Both the position numbers and the translations under genes were made by a program. Below are positions 36,041 through 44,257 of a DNA stretch of 64,000 nucleotides, one piece after another. The notes beneath the pieces were generated by a model. It ran no database searches and was not told the origin of the DNA. It worked only from the letters and a program-made list of their open reading frames with translations. Position 1 is the first letter of the stretch; each line of letters starts with the position of its first letter. The DNA comes from Tsuneonella flava (lineage in GTDB: Bacteria > Pseudomonadota > Alphaproteobacteria > Sphingomonadales > Sphingomonadaceae): positions 124,001 to 188,000 of the forward strand of contig NZ_PHSO01000006.1 in assembly GCF_002870965.1 (NCBI RefSeq), written 5' to 3'.

Positions 36041-36931
36041 TCACACCCCCTTGCCACCGGAGAGATCGGCATAGGCCTTGGTCGCGAATTGCTCGAAAGT
36101 TGTGGCCGGGCGTCCGAGCAGCCATTCGAGCGTGCGCGGATTGCCGACGAAGTCGTATTGCTTATACCAGGCCATGATCGACCGGATAATGTCCTCCTGA
36201 TGGCTGAAATCGCTGCCGGGTTCGCGATCCGCCCATAGCGCGTTGATCAGGTCGTCTGCGGTCCCGGGGGCAGGCGTGATCTCGCGGCCCATCACGCGCG
36301 TCAGGATCTGCGCCATGCCTGCATGGGTGAGCTTGTCCGGCCCGGCGAGTTCATAGGTCGCGAAATAGTGGGCCGATCCTTCGATCAGCACCTTGGCCGC
36401 CACATCGGTCAGATCCTCGAGCGAGAGATAGCTATGCACCCGGCTGTCATCTTCATGGAAGAACGGCAGCGTGCCTGTGTGCATGGCCGGAGCGACATAG
36501 ACTTCCGGCGTCATGAAATCGCATGGTCGCAGCGCGGTGAAATTAAGGCCCGATTTGACCAGCGCCAGCTCATGATCGAGCTTGTAGCGGTGCTGGATGA
36601 TGTCGATGAACGGCTGCAACAACGAGAGAAGGACCACGTGCCGCACGCCCACCTTCTTCGCGGCCTCGACCATAGCATATCCCATCGCCAGCTCGCGCGG
36701 ATGGGCCCCAGGGCCGATATGGTAGACGGCCTCGCAGCCATCGAGCGCTTCGGTATAGACTTCGGGATCGCTAAGGTCGCCGACGAAGACTTCCTTGGCC
36801 CCTAGGCGCAACACTTCTTCGTCCCGCCCCGGCGTTCCGCGCGCACCCCGGACATCGAATCCGGCAGCAGCCAGCTTTGGGATCAGAAGCTTGCCTTGAT
36901 GGCCATAGGCGGCCGTAACCAGAACCTTCAT
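36041..36931 (-). CDS. NmrA-like / atypical SDR NAD(P)-binding protein
   Basis: 296 aa from ATG 36931, preceded by AGGGAGAGTTGAG. The N-terminus KVLVTAAYGHQGKLLIPKLAAAGFDVRG is an extended-SDR dinucleotide fold of the GxxGxxG type (here AYGHQG). AVYHIGPGAHPRELAMGYAM and HVVLLSLLQPFIDIIQHRYKLDHELALVKSGLNFTALRPCDFM follow the NmrA pattern. The usual SDR Tyr/Lys pair may be in HRYKLDHE. Members are redox sensors or reductases. Co-transcribed with the MDR gene. Confidence 0.85.
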   Translation of the reverse strand: MKVLVTAAYGHQGKLLIPKLAAAGFDVRGARGTPGRDEEVLRLGAKEVFVGDLSDPEVYTEALDGCEAVYHIGPGAHPRELAMGYAMVEAAKKVGVRHVVLLSLLQPFIDIIQHRYKLDHELALVKSGLNFTALRPCDFMTPEVYVAPAMHTGTLPFFHEDDSRVHSYLSLEDLTDVAAKVLIEGSAHYFATYELAGPDKLTHAGMAQILTRVMGREITPAPGTADDLINALWADREPGSDFSHQEDIIRSIMAWYKQYDFVGNPRTLEWLLGRPATTFEQFATKAYADLSGGKGV

Positions 36932-37069
36932 CTCAACTCTCCCTAGATCGGCCATGCGCTTTTTTTGAAAGCGCTCCTGCTAGCCAAAATAATTATTACA
37001 TTTGTCAATTTAAGGCGGCCTTTAGCCAACCGGAACCCGCAAAACTGCCCAGCCGGTGGTGCGCGCCGA

Positions 37070-37117
37070 GCGGGTCCGGGCCTGCCGCATCGCATGACGC
37101 GGCAGGCCCGGACCCGC
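37070..37117. terminator. Long perfect hairpin downstream of the 6-oxocamphor-hydrolase-like gene
   Basis: 19-bp perfect inverted repeat (GCGGGTCCGGGCCTGCCGC and its complement) with a 10-base loop. It starts 6 bases past the stop of the minus-strand gene at 37123. No T tract follows, but the stem is exceptionally stable. Confidence 0.75.
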
Positions 37118-37122
37118 TGGGA

Positions 37123-37980
37123 TCATTTCATTTCGAAATAGCCCGACTTGCCGGTCACCACGTCCGGCTGGCCGTCGATCGAAGCAGGGCGAAGAATGGC
37201 CGCGGTGACCTCGTGCGAAAGATGCAGCGCAAATTCGCGGGTGAAGAGGTTCTTCCAGCGCTGCCGCGCGACGTTGGTCGTCAGCGCTCTAACCTCACGG
37301 GGGCGGGCCATCAGATGCCGGGCCATTGCCCAAGATTGCTTGAGAAGCTCATCCCGCGGCACGATGTCGCTCACCAGACCCCAGTCCAGCGCCTGTTGCG
37401 CGGTGACGGGCTGGCCGAGGAACATCGCCTTGTTCGCGCGCTTCAGGCCCATCAACTCCTGCAGGATCAGGTAATTCCCGTCGCCCGGTACGAGGCCAAG
37501 CGTGAAATGCGGTTCGACGAAGGTCGTATCGGGGGTGCACAGCGTAAGATCCGCCAGCAAGGGTGTTTCAGCGTGGAAGCCCGGCCCGTTGATCGCGCCG
37601 ATGACAGGGATGTTCACGTTCCAGATCAGCTCTTCGACGATCTTGGTCCCGTCGGTGTGAAACAAATCGTAGATCAGGTCGGTAAATGGCGGCGGCGCTT
37701 CGCCGTCGATTTCCTTGCCGACACTGGTGTTGTGATCCACCGACTTGACCCAGTAATCGCCCGTTCCGGTGAGGATCATCACCTCGTTCTTGCGGTCGGC
37801 ACCGACCGCGCGGAACATCTGTGTGAAGGCGCGGTGCAGTTCGAGACCGAACAGAGCCTCCTCGCCGTTCGTATGCACCCGCACCTCGATGATGCCATCT
37901 TCGCGCTTCATCTTGAAAAAGGGGGAGAGGCGCTCGGAGTAGCTCTCAAACTCTTCGTCCGGCAGGAACCTGGTTACCAT
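37123..37980 (-). CDS. Crotonase-superfamily hydrolase, 6-oxocamphor hydrolase-like
   Basis: 285 aa. Although it would be labelled enoyl-CoA hydratase, its sequence follows 6-oxocamphor hydrolase, a beta-diketone (retro-Claisen) C-C hydrolase. It shows FESYSERLSPFF then IEVRVHTNGEEAL, ADRKNEVMILTGTGDYW, IPVIGAINGP, and EPHFTLGLVPGDGNYLILQELMG. In this last stretch His158 and Asp167 keep the nine-residue spacing of the catalytic His145/Asp154 of that enzyme. ARTALDYG-like QQALDWGLVSDIVPRDELL also matches. It lacks the classic hydratase GADLK oxyanion loop and the two hydratase glutamates. Cleaving a cyclic diketone would fit terpenoid breakdown. This is a family-level inference from remembered sequence. 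Confidence 0.75.
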   Translation of the reverse strand: MVTRFLPDEEFESYSERLSPFFKMKREDGIIEVRVHTNGEEALFGLELHRAFTQMFRAVGADRKNEVMILTGTGDYWVKSVDHNTSVGKEIDGEAPPPFTDLIYDLFHTDGTKIVEELIWNVNIPVIGAINGPGFHAETPLLADLTLCTPDTTFVEPHFTLGLVPGDGNYLILQELMGLKRANKAMFLGQPVTAQQALDWGLVSDIVPRDELLKQSWAMARHLMARPREVRALTTNVARQRWKNLFTREFALHLSHEVTAAILRPASIDGQPDVVTGKSGYFEMK

Positions 37981-38300
37981 TTCAATATCCTTCCCAATAG
38001 CTCATTCAGGCGCGAAGTGGCTCCGCTCGGTGGCCTTGCCTCCCTCGCCCGATATTCGGCAGCTTCCAAATCAGGCCGACGGCGCCAGATCGCCAATCCG
38101 CCTGCCAGAAGCCGCGACTAATAATTAAGGTACATGAAAATAAAATTGAGACAATCGCTATGTGCTGGCGCCGCCGGAGCGGGAGACAGACAGGATGCGC
38201 CGACGGAAAGTTGCCCTCCCGTCGGCGCCCTGCACACTTCGTCACTTCACTGATGTCAGACCGGCAATCTGCGAACCCGACGGCCAGCATTCATCGGCAC
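37981..38300. other. 320-base spacer without a gene
   Basis: It lies between the TonB receptor stop and the start of the 6-oxocamphor-hydrolase-like gene, both on the minus strand. It contains a terminator hairpin (38207-38238) and an AT-rich stretch at 38120-38155 that probably includes the promoter of the downstream gene (TTGTCT and TACCTT about 16 bases apart on the minus strand). No coding sequence was recognised. Confidence 0.6.
38207..38238 (-). terminator. Hairpin terminator after the TonB receptor gene
   Basis: 10-bp perfect stem GCGCCGACGG/CCGTCGGCGC with a 12-base loop, about 60 bases past the stop at 38301. Confidence 0.6.
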
Positions 38301-40463
38301 TTAGAAGCTGTACCCCAAAGTCACACCATAGGTACGCGGCGGAGCAGGCTGCGCGATGTCAGATCCCCCCGCCACTCCGGCCTGGAATGAGTAGTAGTAG
38401 GAATCGGTCAGGTTATTGGCCCAGACCGATAGGCGAAGCCCATCATCGCCTTCCCAGCCAAGCGACGCCGAAAGCACCACATGCTCATCTACGAAAAGAC
38501 GGTTATCCAGTTCGTTGAAGGCTTTACCGGCATACAGCAGATTGCTGCTAAGCCTGATCGCACCGTTATTAATCGGATAGCGATATTCGAAACCGACATT
38601 CCCCGAGAACTCTGGAGCATTGGGCAAACGGTTGCCCTTTGCATTGTACGTTGGATCGCCATTGTCGTTAAGGCCATTGGGCAAACGGTTCGTATTGGGA
38701 GCGCCAGGGAAATCGCCAATCTCCGTGTGCAGGTAACCCCCGTTGGCACGCAGGGTGAGTTCCGGTGTGACCCTGCCCGTCAACTCTACCTCTGCCCCGT
38801 AAAGTTTCGCGGACGGCCCGTTCACAGTCTGAACCACGCCCGCGACCACACGCTGGAACTGGATGTTCTCGAAATCATAGTAGAAGGCCGACGTGTTGAA
38901 TATCAGCTTTCGGTCAAACAGTTCCGTTTTCAGACCGGCTTCATAGGCGTCGAGCTGCTCGGGCAGGAACCCCGTATTGAACGACGGCGCAGTTCCAAGA
39001 GAGAAGCCGCCTGATTTCGTGCCACGGTTATACGAAATATAACCCAGCACTTCGGGACTGAATTTGTAGTCCAAGGAAACCCGCCACGTCGGCTTCTCAG
39101 TTACCAGTTTCTTAGTCTGCTCGGGGTCGAGAGCGACTGGCGAATCCGAGATGTTTTGCGACCCGGTATATGTCACCTCGTCACGGGTGTACCGAATCCC
39201 CGCAGTCACACTGAGCTTATCCGTCAGAGGATATGTACCTTGAGCGAAGCCCGAGATCGACCGGGTCTCATCCACCCCGAATAACGACACGCCGGGAAGA
39301 GGGGAGAAAGCAAGCCCCGTAATTTTCGTGGGATTAATAGCGGCGTCATAGTTATAATAGAAGACACCAGCGAGCCATTGAAACTTCGCATCCGAAGGGG
39401 CCATAATATGGAACTCTTCGGAAACCATACGCGTATCGATGACGAAATCACCCCTCACGACATGCAGCGGCGAGGCGTCCTGATCGATCGTCTGGGTCGC
39501 ATCAAATTTCGAATAGGCTGTAATGCTCCTTATCTGGAAACTGCCAAAATCATGCGTAGCGGTGAGCGATCCGCCGTAGCCCTCGCCGTCAACGAACGCA
39601 TCGTCATTCCCGGCAGTCTGGTATCGCCCGAGAAATCCCTGCCCCGCGCCGGGTGGGTTCTGGAGTCCAATATTGTGGTGGGTGAACTTTCCATAGTTAC
39701 CCGCCAGCGTAATTTCGGTTGCATCCCCCGGCGTAAACAAGAGCTTTGCACGCGCATTGAAATCGCGGGCATAATAATCGTCTGTACCGAGTGTTACGTT
39801 CCTGCCCCAGCCCTCATTCTGATTTTGATACTGAACCGCCAGATTTGCAGCCACATTGTCCGACAGGCCGGCCGAAACATAGCCCGCCGCACTTACAGTC
39901 TCGTAGTTACCATAGCTGACCGCAAAGTTCATTTCGGGACTGAAACTTGGCGCCTTGGTAACGACCTGCACAACACCGCCTGTGGCATTGCGACCGAAAA
40001 GGGTGCCCTGCGGACCTTTGAGCACCTCGATTCGTTCGAGACCGTTGAACTCAAACACGTTGGCGTAAACGGACGGCTGATAGACGCCATCGACATAGAT
40101 CGCCACAGAACTCTCTGCGGCAATGTCAGCCGAAGAAGAACCGATCCCACGCAGGAACGGAGCGGCAGCACCGACCGACTTGACCACAACCAGGTTGGGA
40201 ACGACCGACTGAAGCTGTGACGTACCGGTTACCCCGGTATTTTCCAATGTGGATGAATTCACCGCGCTGATGGAGATCGGCACATCCTGAAGGCGCTGCT
40301 CACGCCGTTGAGCTGTGACAATGATGTCACCACCGACAGCTTCGCCAGATTCCTCGGCCACCGCTTCCGAAGACTGTGAATCACTGCTCGCCTGTGCAAG
40401 CACCGGCTGACTCAGGAAAGTTAAGGCCGAAGCCCCGCACAACAATACCAGTTTTGCCTTCAT
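38301..40463 (-). CDS. TonB-dependent outer-membrane receptor
   Basis: 720 aa from ATG 40463. The signal peptide MKAKLVLLCGASALTFL...LAQA has cleavage after LAQA. The TonB-box-like GGDIIVTAQRREQRLQDVP comes next. The plug domain holds VKSVGAAAPFLRGIGSS, ESSVAIYVDGVYQPS and LERIEVLKGPQGTLFGRNATGGVVQVVTKAP. A 22-strand-type barrel ends in TYGVTLGYSF with terminal Phe, the Bam signal. This subtype is the abundant sphingomonad receptor linked to uptake of organic substrates rather than siderophores. Its position inside the catabolic block suggests it imports the substrate. Promoter candidate at 40578-40606. Confidence 0.96.
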   Translation of the reverse strand: MKAKLVLLCGASALTFLSQPVLAQASSDSQSSEAVAEESGEAVGGDIIVTAQRREQRLQDVPISISAVNSSTLENTGVTGTSQLQSVVPNLVVVKSVGAAAPFLRGIGSSSADIAAESSVAIYVDGVYQPSVYANVFEFNGLERIEVLKGPQGTLFGRNATGGVVQVVTKAPSFSPEMNFAVSYGNYETVSAAGYVSAGLSDNVAANLAVQYQNQNEGWGRNVTLGTDDYYARDFNARAKLLFTPGDATEITLAGNYGKFTHHNIGLQNPPGAGQGFLGRYQTAGNDDAFVDGEGYGGSLTATHDFGSFQIRSITAYSKFDATQTIDQDASPLHVVRGDFVIDTRMVSEEFHIMAPSDAKFQWLAGVFYYNYDAAINPTKITGLAFSPLPGVSLFGVDETRSISGFAQGTYPLTDKLSVTAGIRYTRDEVTYTGSQNISDSPVALDPEQTKKLVTEKPTWRVSLDYKFSPEVLGYISYNRGTKSGGFSLGTAPSFNTGFLPEQLDAYEAGLKTELFDRKLIFNTSAFYYDFENIQFQRVVAGVVQTVNGPSAKLYGAEVELTGRVTPELTLRANGGYLHTEIGDFPGAPNTNRLPNGLNDNGDPTYNAKGNRLPNAPEFSGNVGFEYRYPINNGAIRLSSNLLYAGKAFNELDNRLFVDEHVVLSASLGWEGDDGLRLSVWANNLTDSYYYSFQAGVAGGSDIAQPAPPRTYGVTLGYSF

Positions 40464-40577
40464 CTTTATACCCTCATCCACTTCAATTTATTATTATAAT
40501 GCAAAAAATAACTGCCAAAAATTAGTCGCCATCAGGCGACTTAAAGGTCAGTCTGCACACCAGAATTTTCACTAAAA

Positions 40578-40606
40578 GTTTTATGATAGGGGGGTTAATT
40601 TGTCAA
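40578..40606 (-). promoter_or_regulatory. Candidate promoter of the TonB receptor gene
   Basis: On the minus strand a perfect TTGACA (40606-40601) is followed after 17 bases by TAAAAC (40583-40578). The spacer contains a run of six C and CCTAT, resembling the CCTATT motif of other spacers. The leader would be about 110 bases. Confidence 0.5.
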
Positions 40607-40660
40607 CTCATTCGAGACTGCATCCACCAGTAGGCGAAAGGCCATCCCCCAAGCAGCATC

Positions 40661-41725
40661 TCAGAATTCGCTGCCATCCCGCGCGATCACCACGACACCG
40701 TCGAACACGTCGCGTACACCCTGCGTATACTGGCGCATGTCGGTTTCATTGTCGGAACCCGGCCCGACATGGGTGAGGACGACCATCTTCACCCCGGCTC
40801 GTGCAGCAAGGCGCCCCACTTCGGTGGGGGTCAGATGTTCTTCACGTTGGTGGTCGATCGTAGGCTTAAGTTCAGCGTCCGTGGCCCCTGCAAATGCTGT
40901 CTTTTTCATTAGCGCGATCACGCCCTCTAGGTCGAGCACCTCACTCACCAGCACATCCGCGCCCTTTGCGAGTTCCACGACGGCATCCGACGGGCCCGTG
41001 TCGCCGGTAAAGACGACCGAACGATCAGGGGTATCGAAACGATAGGAGTAGGACCGAGCCGCGCCCAGCGGCCGACGACCATCGGGCATAGCGCTGTAAT
41101 GCGTATTCTCGACTGCGGTCACGCGCACCTTGTCGTCTTCGTAGATCACGCTCGGTCCGGTGACATCAACGTCATGCGGCTTCACCAGATCGGCAATCGT
41201 CGGAGACGGGGGAATCTGGGCCGTGTATATTCCCTCGGGGATCGACAGATATTTCTCCGCATCGCTCACGAAAGTGCTGGTCGCGGGAGGACCGTAGATC
41301 TCAATCGGCTTCCCGGTGCGCGCGATCCAGGCATAGCCCAGAAGCGGAGCAAGTCCGGCGACATGGTCGAAATGCAGGTGGGTCAAAAAGATGCGATCGA
41401 TCTGCGCGGGCTGAACACCGGCCATCGCCAACTGGTGCGACACACCCGGCCCGGCGTCGATCAGATAGATACGCGAGCCCACCTGCAAGACATTGGCAGA
41501 CCCCGATCGCTTCACGAGAGCGATGGGCCCCGCCACAGTCCCCAAGGTAATGATGCGCGTCGCCTCGGTGGTTGAAACGGCGCTTTCTTCTGCGGTTGTG
41601 TCTCCACTGGAAGCAAACGCAGCCGGGGCTGGAAGGCATGCAATAGCCATAGCGGCAAGAAGAGTGCCTCCAGCATGCAATGGCGCACGTTTGATACCAT
41701 TCCCGATCTTGGGCATTCGGTTCAT
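40661..41725 (-). CDS. Exported metallo-beta-lactamase-fold hydrolase
   Basis: 354 aa. A long N-terminal leader with a hydrophobic stretch (GGTLLAAMAIACLPAPAAFASS) gives a signal peptide, so it is periplasmic or exported. The Zn motif is THLHFDHVAG (HxHxDH). Further ligands are NTHYSA, the bridging Asp in VVFTGDTGPSD, and His in VVLTHVGPGSD. The RNase Z/arylsulfatase-like lineage of the fold uses the same pattern. Probable lactone, ester or phosphodiester hydrolysis in the periplasm. It follows the TonB receptor gene upstream on the same strand but is separated from it by a promoter. Confidence 0.88.
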   Translation of the reverse strand: MNRMPKIGNGIKRAPLHAGGTLLAAMAIACLPAPAAFASSGDTTAEESAVSTTEATRIITLGTVAGPIALVKRSGSANVLQVGSRIYLIDAGPGVSHQLAMAGVQPAQIDRIFLTHLHFDHVAGLAPLLGYAWIARTGKPIEIYGPPATSTFVSDAEKYLSIPEGIYTAQIPPSPTIADLVKPHDVDVTGPSVIYEDDKVRVTAVENTHYSAMPDGRRPLGAARSYSYRFDTPDRSVVFTGDTGPSDAVVELAKGADVLVSEVLDLEGVIALMKKTAFAGATDAELKPTIDHQREEHLTPTEVGRLAARAGVKMVVLTHVGPGSDNETDMRQYTQGVRDVFDGVVVIARDGSEF

Positions 41726-41773
41726 CCTCTACTCCTGGAATTCTATAGAACTTGTTTTTTCGGCGGCGCCGTA

Positions 41774-41794
41774 TTTAATAGCGGTCCTATTTTA
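41774..41794. promoter_or_regulatory. Imperfect inverted repeat TTTAATAG-N5-CTATTTTA
   Basis: 8-base half-sites (CTATTAAA-like) in opposite orientation separated by 5 bases, about 50 bases upstream of the metallo-hydrolase start on the minus strand. It uses the same words as the 15682-15705 repeats. Confidence 0.35.
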
Positions 41795-41832
41795 TCCGCC
41801 ATTCAGAGCGCGGGTTCTGCGCCCCGATCTAC

Positions 41833-42411
41833 TTATTTGTTTATACCCTCGATCTTGTGATATTTCCCGCCGAAGAACAGCAACGGCAAAGTGTCATGCT
41901 CTTTCTCGAGCTGTTCAACCTTCCCCACCACGAGCACGTGATCGCCGACTTCATGGACCACTTCCGTCTCGCAATCGATCCAGGCCAGAACATCATCGAG
42001 GATGGGCTGCCCGCCGGGGCTCGAACGGTGGCTCAGCCCGGCAAACTTGTCGGGAGAACTCGCCGCGAAGCGCTTGCAGTATTCCAGCTGTTCGTGACCC
42101 AGCACGCTGACGCAGAAGCGCCCCACTTTGGCGATTCCCTGCCAGCTCGACGACTTTTTCGCCGCGCAGAAGCCAACCAGCGGCGGATCGAGGGAAATCG
42201 AGGAAAACGTACCCACGACCATGGCATGCTTGCGCCCGTCCGTGCCTTGCGCCGCTATCACGCAGACCCCGGTCGGATAGGCCGAAAGGACGTCGCGAAA
42301 CTTGCGAGGGTCGATCATGGCCAGGGCGTGATCGGAGTGAGCGGTATCCTGACACTCCTCGTCGCCCTCCGGCGTATCCGAGGATCGTACTGCTGCCAGC
42401 TTGTTCGACAT
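41833..42411 (-). CDS. Flavin reductase (HpaC-like), likely partner of a two-component monooxygenase
   Basis: 192-aa flavin:NAD(P)H reductase of the HpaC/HsaB group. It shows FRDVLSAYPTGVCVIAAQ, HAMVVGTFSSISLDPPLVGFC (flavin-binding strand), FCVSVLGHEQLEYCKRFA, and a C-terminal GDHVLVVGKVEQLE...LLFFGGKYHKI. It would supply reduced FMN or FAD by diffusion. No oxygenase is adjacent; the class D oxygenase 25 kb away (15794) is the only candidate here. GGAGAAGGTA precedes the ATG. Confidence 0.9.
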   Translation of the reverse strand: MSNKLAAVRSSDTPEGDEECQDTAHSDHALAMIDPRKFRDVLSAYPTGVCVIAAQGTDGRKHAMVVGTFSSISLDPPLVGFCAAKKSSSWQGIAKVGRFCVSVLGHEQLEYCKRFAASSPDKFAGLSHRSSPGGQPILDDVLAWIDCETEVVHEVGDHVLVVGKVEQLEKEHDTLPLLFFGGKYHKIEGINK

Positions 42412-42606
42412 TACCTTCTCCGCCTAATCTGCAGTCGGGACATGGCTTCGCCGCAGTCCCCAACGCAGAGCATCTCTCACCGGAATCATATTTTATACGG
42501 GTGATAAATATCAAGTTAGTTGCGCTCGGTCAATTCCCGGAGTCTGGCCGGAGGACAGTTTCAGCCTTCGAAGGGCAACCGTGAGGTATCCTTTCGTGCT
42601 TGCCCG

Positions 42607-43650
42607 TCAGATGGCGGCCAGCACCGCGTCACCCATCTGCGCCGTCGTCAGCGTGCCGCCGAGGTCCGGCGTGCGGGCACCACTCTCCAGCGCCTTCGCC
42701 ACTGCCGCATCGATCCGGTCGGCCTCCGCACCCATGCCGAGCGAATAGCGCAGCATCATCGCGGCAGACAGGATCGTGGCAAGCGGGTTTGCCTTGCCCT
42801 GACCTGCGATATCGGGCGCGGAGCCGTGGATCGGCTCGTAAAGACCCTTCTGATTTGCATCGAGTGAAGCGGAGGGTAGCATGCCGATCGAACCGGCACA
42901 CATCGACGCCAAATCGGACAGGATATCGCCGAACAGGTTGCCAGTAACGATTACGTCGAACTGGCCGGGATTGCGCACCAGCTGCATCGCGGCATTGTCA
43001 ACATACATGTGGCTAAGCTCGACATCGGGGAACTCTGCCGAAACCTCGATCACGACATCGCGCCAAAGCTGCGAGGTTTCGAGCACATTGGCCTTGTCGA
43101 CCGAACACAGCTTGCCCTTTCGCGCACGCGCCGTCTCGAAACCGACGCGCGCAATGCGGGACACCTCGTCCTCGTCATAGGACATGATGTCATAGCCTTC
43201 GCGGCGGCCCGAGGCGGTCTTACGCATGGCCTTTTCGCCGAAATAAACATCGCCATTGAGTTCGCGGACGATCACCATGTCGATCGCCTGCGCCACTTCT
43301 GGCCGCAGCGCCGAAGCGTCGGCCAGTTCCTTGAACAGCGTGGCCGGGCGCAGATTGGCGAACAGGGTCAGTTCCTTGCGAAGACCCAGGATCGCCTGTT
43401 CCGGACGCAGATGCCGCTCCAGCCCATCGCACTCAGGATCACCGACCGCGCCGAACAGAATCGCGTCGGCGCGCTTCGCAATGTCGAGCGTTGCGGGCGG
43501 CAGCGGGTGCCCGGCACTCTTGTAGGCCGCGCCACCGACATCAGCAGTCTCATAGCTCAGCGTGTCGCCGACGACCTTGTCGAGCACGCGAACCGCCTCG
43601 GCAATGACTTCGGGGCCGATGCCGTCTCCGGGCAGCAAGGCAATCAACAT
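42607..43650 (-). CDS. leuB: 3-isopropylmalate dehydrogenase
   Basis: 347-aa NAD-dependent oxidative decarboxylase making 2-oxoisocaproate. From ATG 43650 (AGAGGAAAACGAG upstream) it begins [15 protein letters not shown]. The IPMDH-type substrate helix [15 protein letters not shown], the [11 protein letters not shown] loop, the catalytic Tyr/Lys region, [24 protein letters not shown] and [14 protein letters not shown] are present. It is the last gene of a run with leuC, leuD and the branched-chain oxoacid dehydrogenase. It may be a second copy or the only leuB; not decidable here. Confidence 0.95.
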   Translation of the reverse strand: MLIALLPGDGIGPEVIAEAVRVLDKVVGDTLSYETADVGGAAYKSAGHPLPPATLDIAKRADAILFGAVGDPECDGLERHLRPEQAILGLRKELTLFANLRPATLFKELADASALRPEVAQAIDMVIVRELNGDVYFGEKAMRKTASGRREGYDIMSYDEDEVSRIARVGFETARARKGKLCSVDKANVLETSQLWRDVVIEVSAEFPDVELSHMYVDNAAMQLVRNPGQFDVIVTGNLFGDILSDLASMCAGSIGMLPSASLDANQKGLYEPIHGSAPDIAGQGKANPLATILSAAMMLRYSLGMGAEADRIDAAVAKALESGARTPDLGGTLTTAQMGDAVLAAI

Positions 43651-43678
43651 CTCGTTTTCCTCTTCTGTGTCGGATTGT

Positions 43679-44257
43679 TCAAAGCCAGGGGCGATCCATG
43701 GCCATTTTCGTTTCGAAAGCGGCAATCTCCGCATCCTGCTCCAAAGTCATGCCGACCTCGTCGAGCCCATTGAGCAAGCAGTGCTTGCGGAAGGGGTCGA
43801 TTTCGAAGGTGAAGCGGTCCTGGAATGGCGTCGTCACCGCCTGACTCTCAAGGTCGATGATGATCGGATCGGTCTGCGCGACCTCCAGCAGACGGTCTAC
43901 CACCTCCTGTGGCAGGACCACCGTCAAAATGCCGTTCTTGAAGGCATTGCCCGAAAAGATGTCGGAAAAACTCGGCGCGATGATCGCTTTGATCCCCATA
44001 TCGAGCAACGCCCAGGCAGCATGCTCGCGGCTCGATCCGCACCCAAAGTTATCGCCTGCGATCAGGATATTGGCGCCGGCATATTCGGGATCGTCGAAGA
44101 TGTTGCCGGGTTGCGCGCGGATCGTTTCGAATGCGCCCTCGCCCAGTCCCTTGCGGGTGATCGTCTTCAGATATTGCGCCGGAATGATCACATCGGTGTC
44201 GACATTCTTCATGCCCAGCGGGATCGCCCTGCCTTCTACAACGTGGATCGGGTTCAT
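43679..44257 (-). CDS. leuD: 3-isopropylmalate dehydratase small subunit
   Basis: 192-aa swivel-domain subunit. It begins [56 protein letters not shown] is the conserved loop that closes on the LeuC cluster. Its ATG overlaps the leuC stop (ATGA, 44254-44257), so the two subunits are translationally coupled. Together they isomerise 2- to 3-isopropylmalate. Confidence 0.96.
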   Translation of the reverse strand: MNPIHVVEGRAIPLGMKNVDTDVIIPAQYLKTITRKGLGEGAFETIRAQPGNIFDDPEYAGANILIAGDNFGCGSSREHAAWALLDMGIKAIIAPSFSDIFSGNAFKNGILTVVLPQEVVDRLLEVAQTDPIIIDLESQAVTTPFQDRFTFEIDPFRKHCLLNGLDEVGMTLEQDAEIAAFETKMAMDRPWL

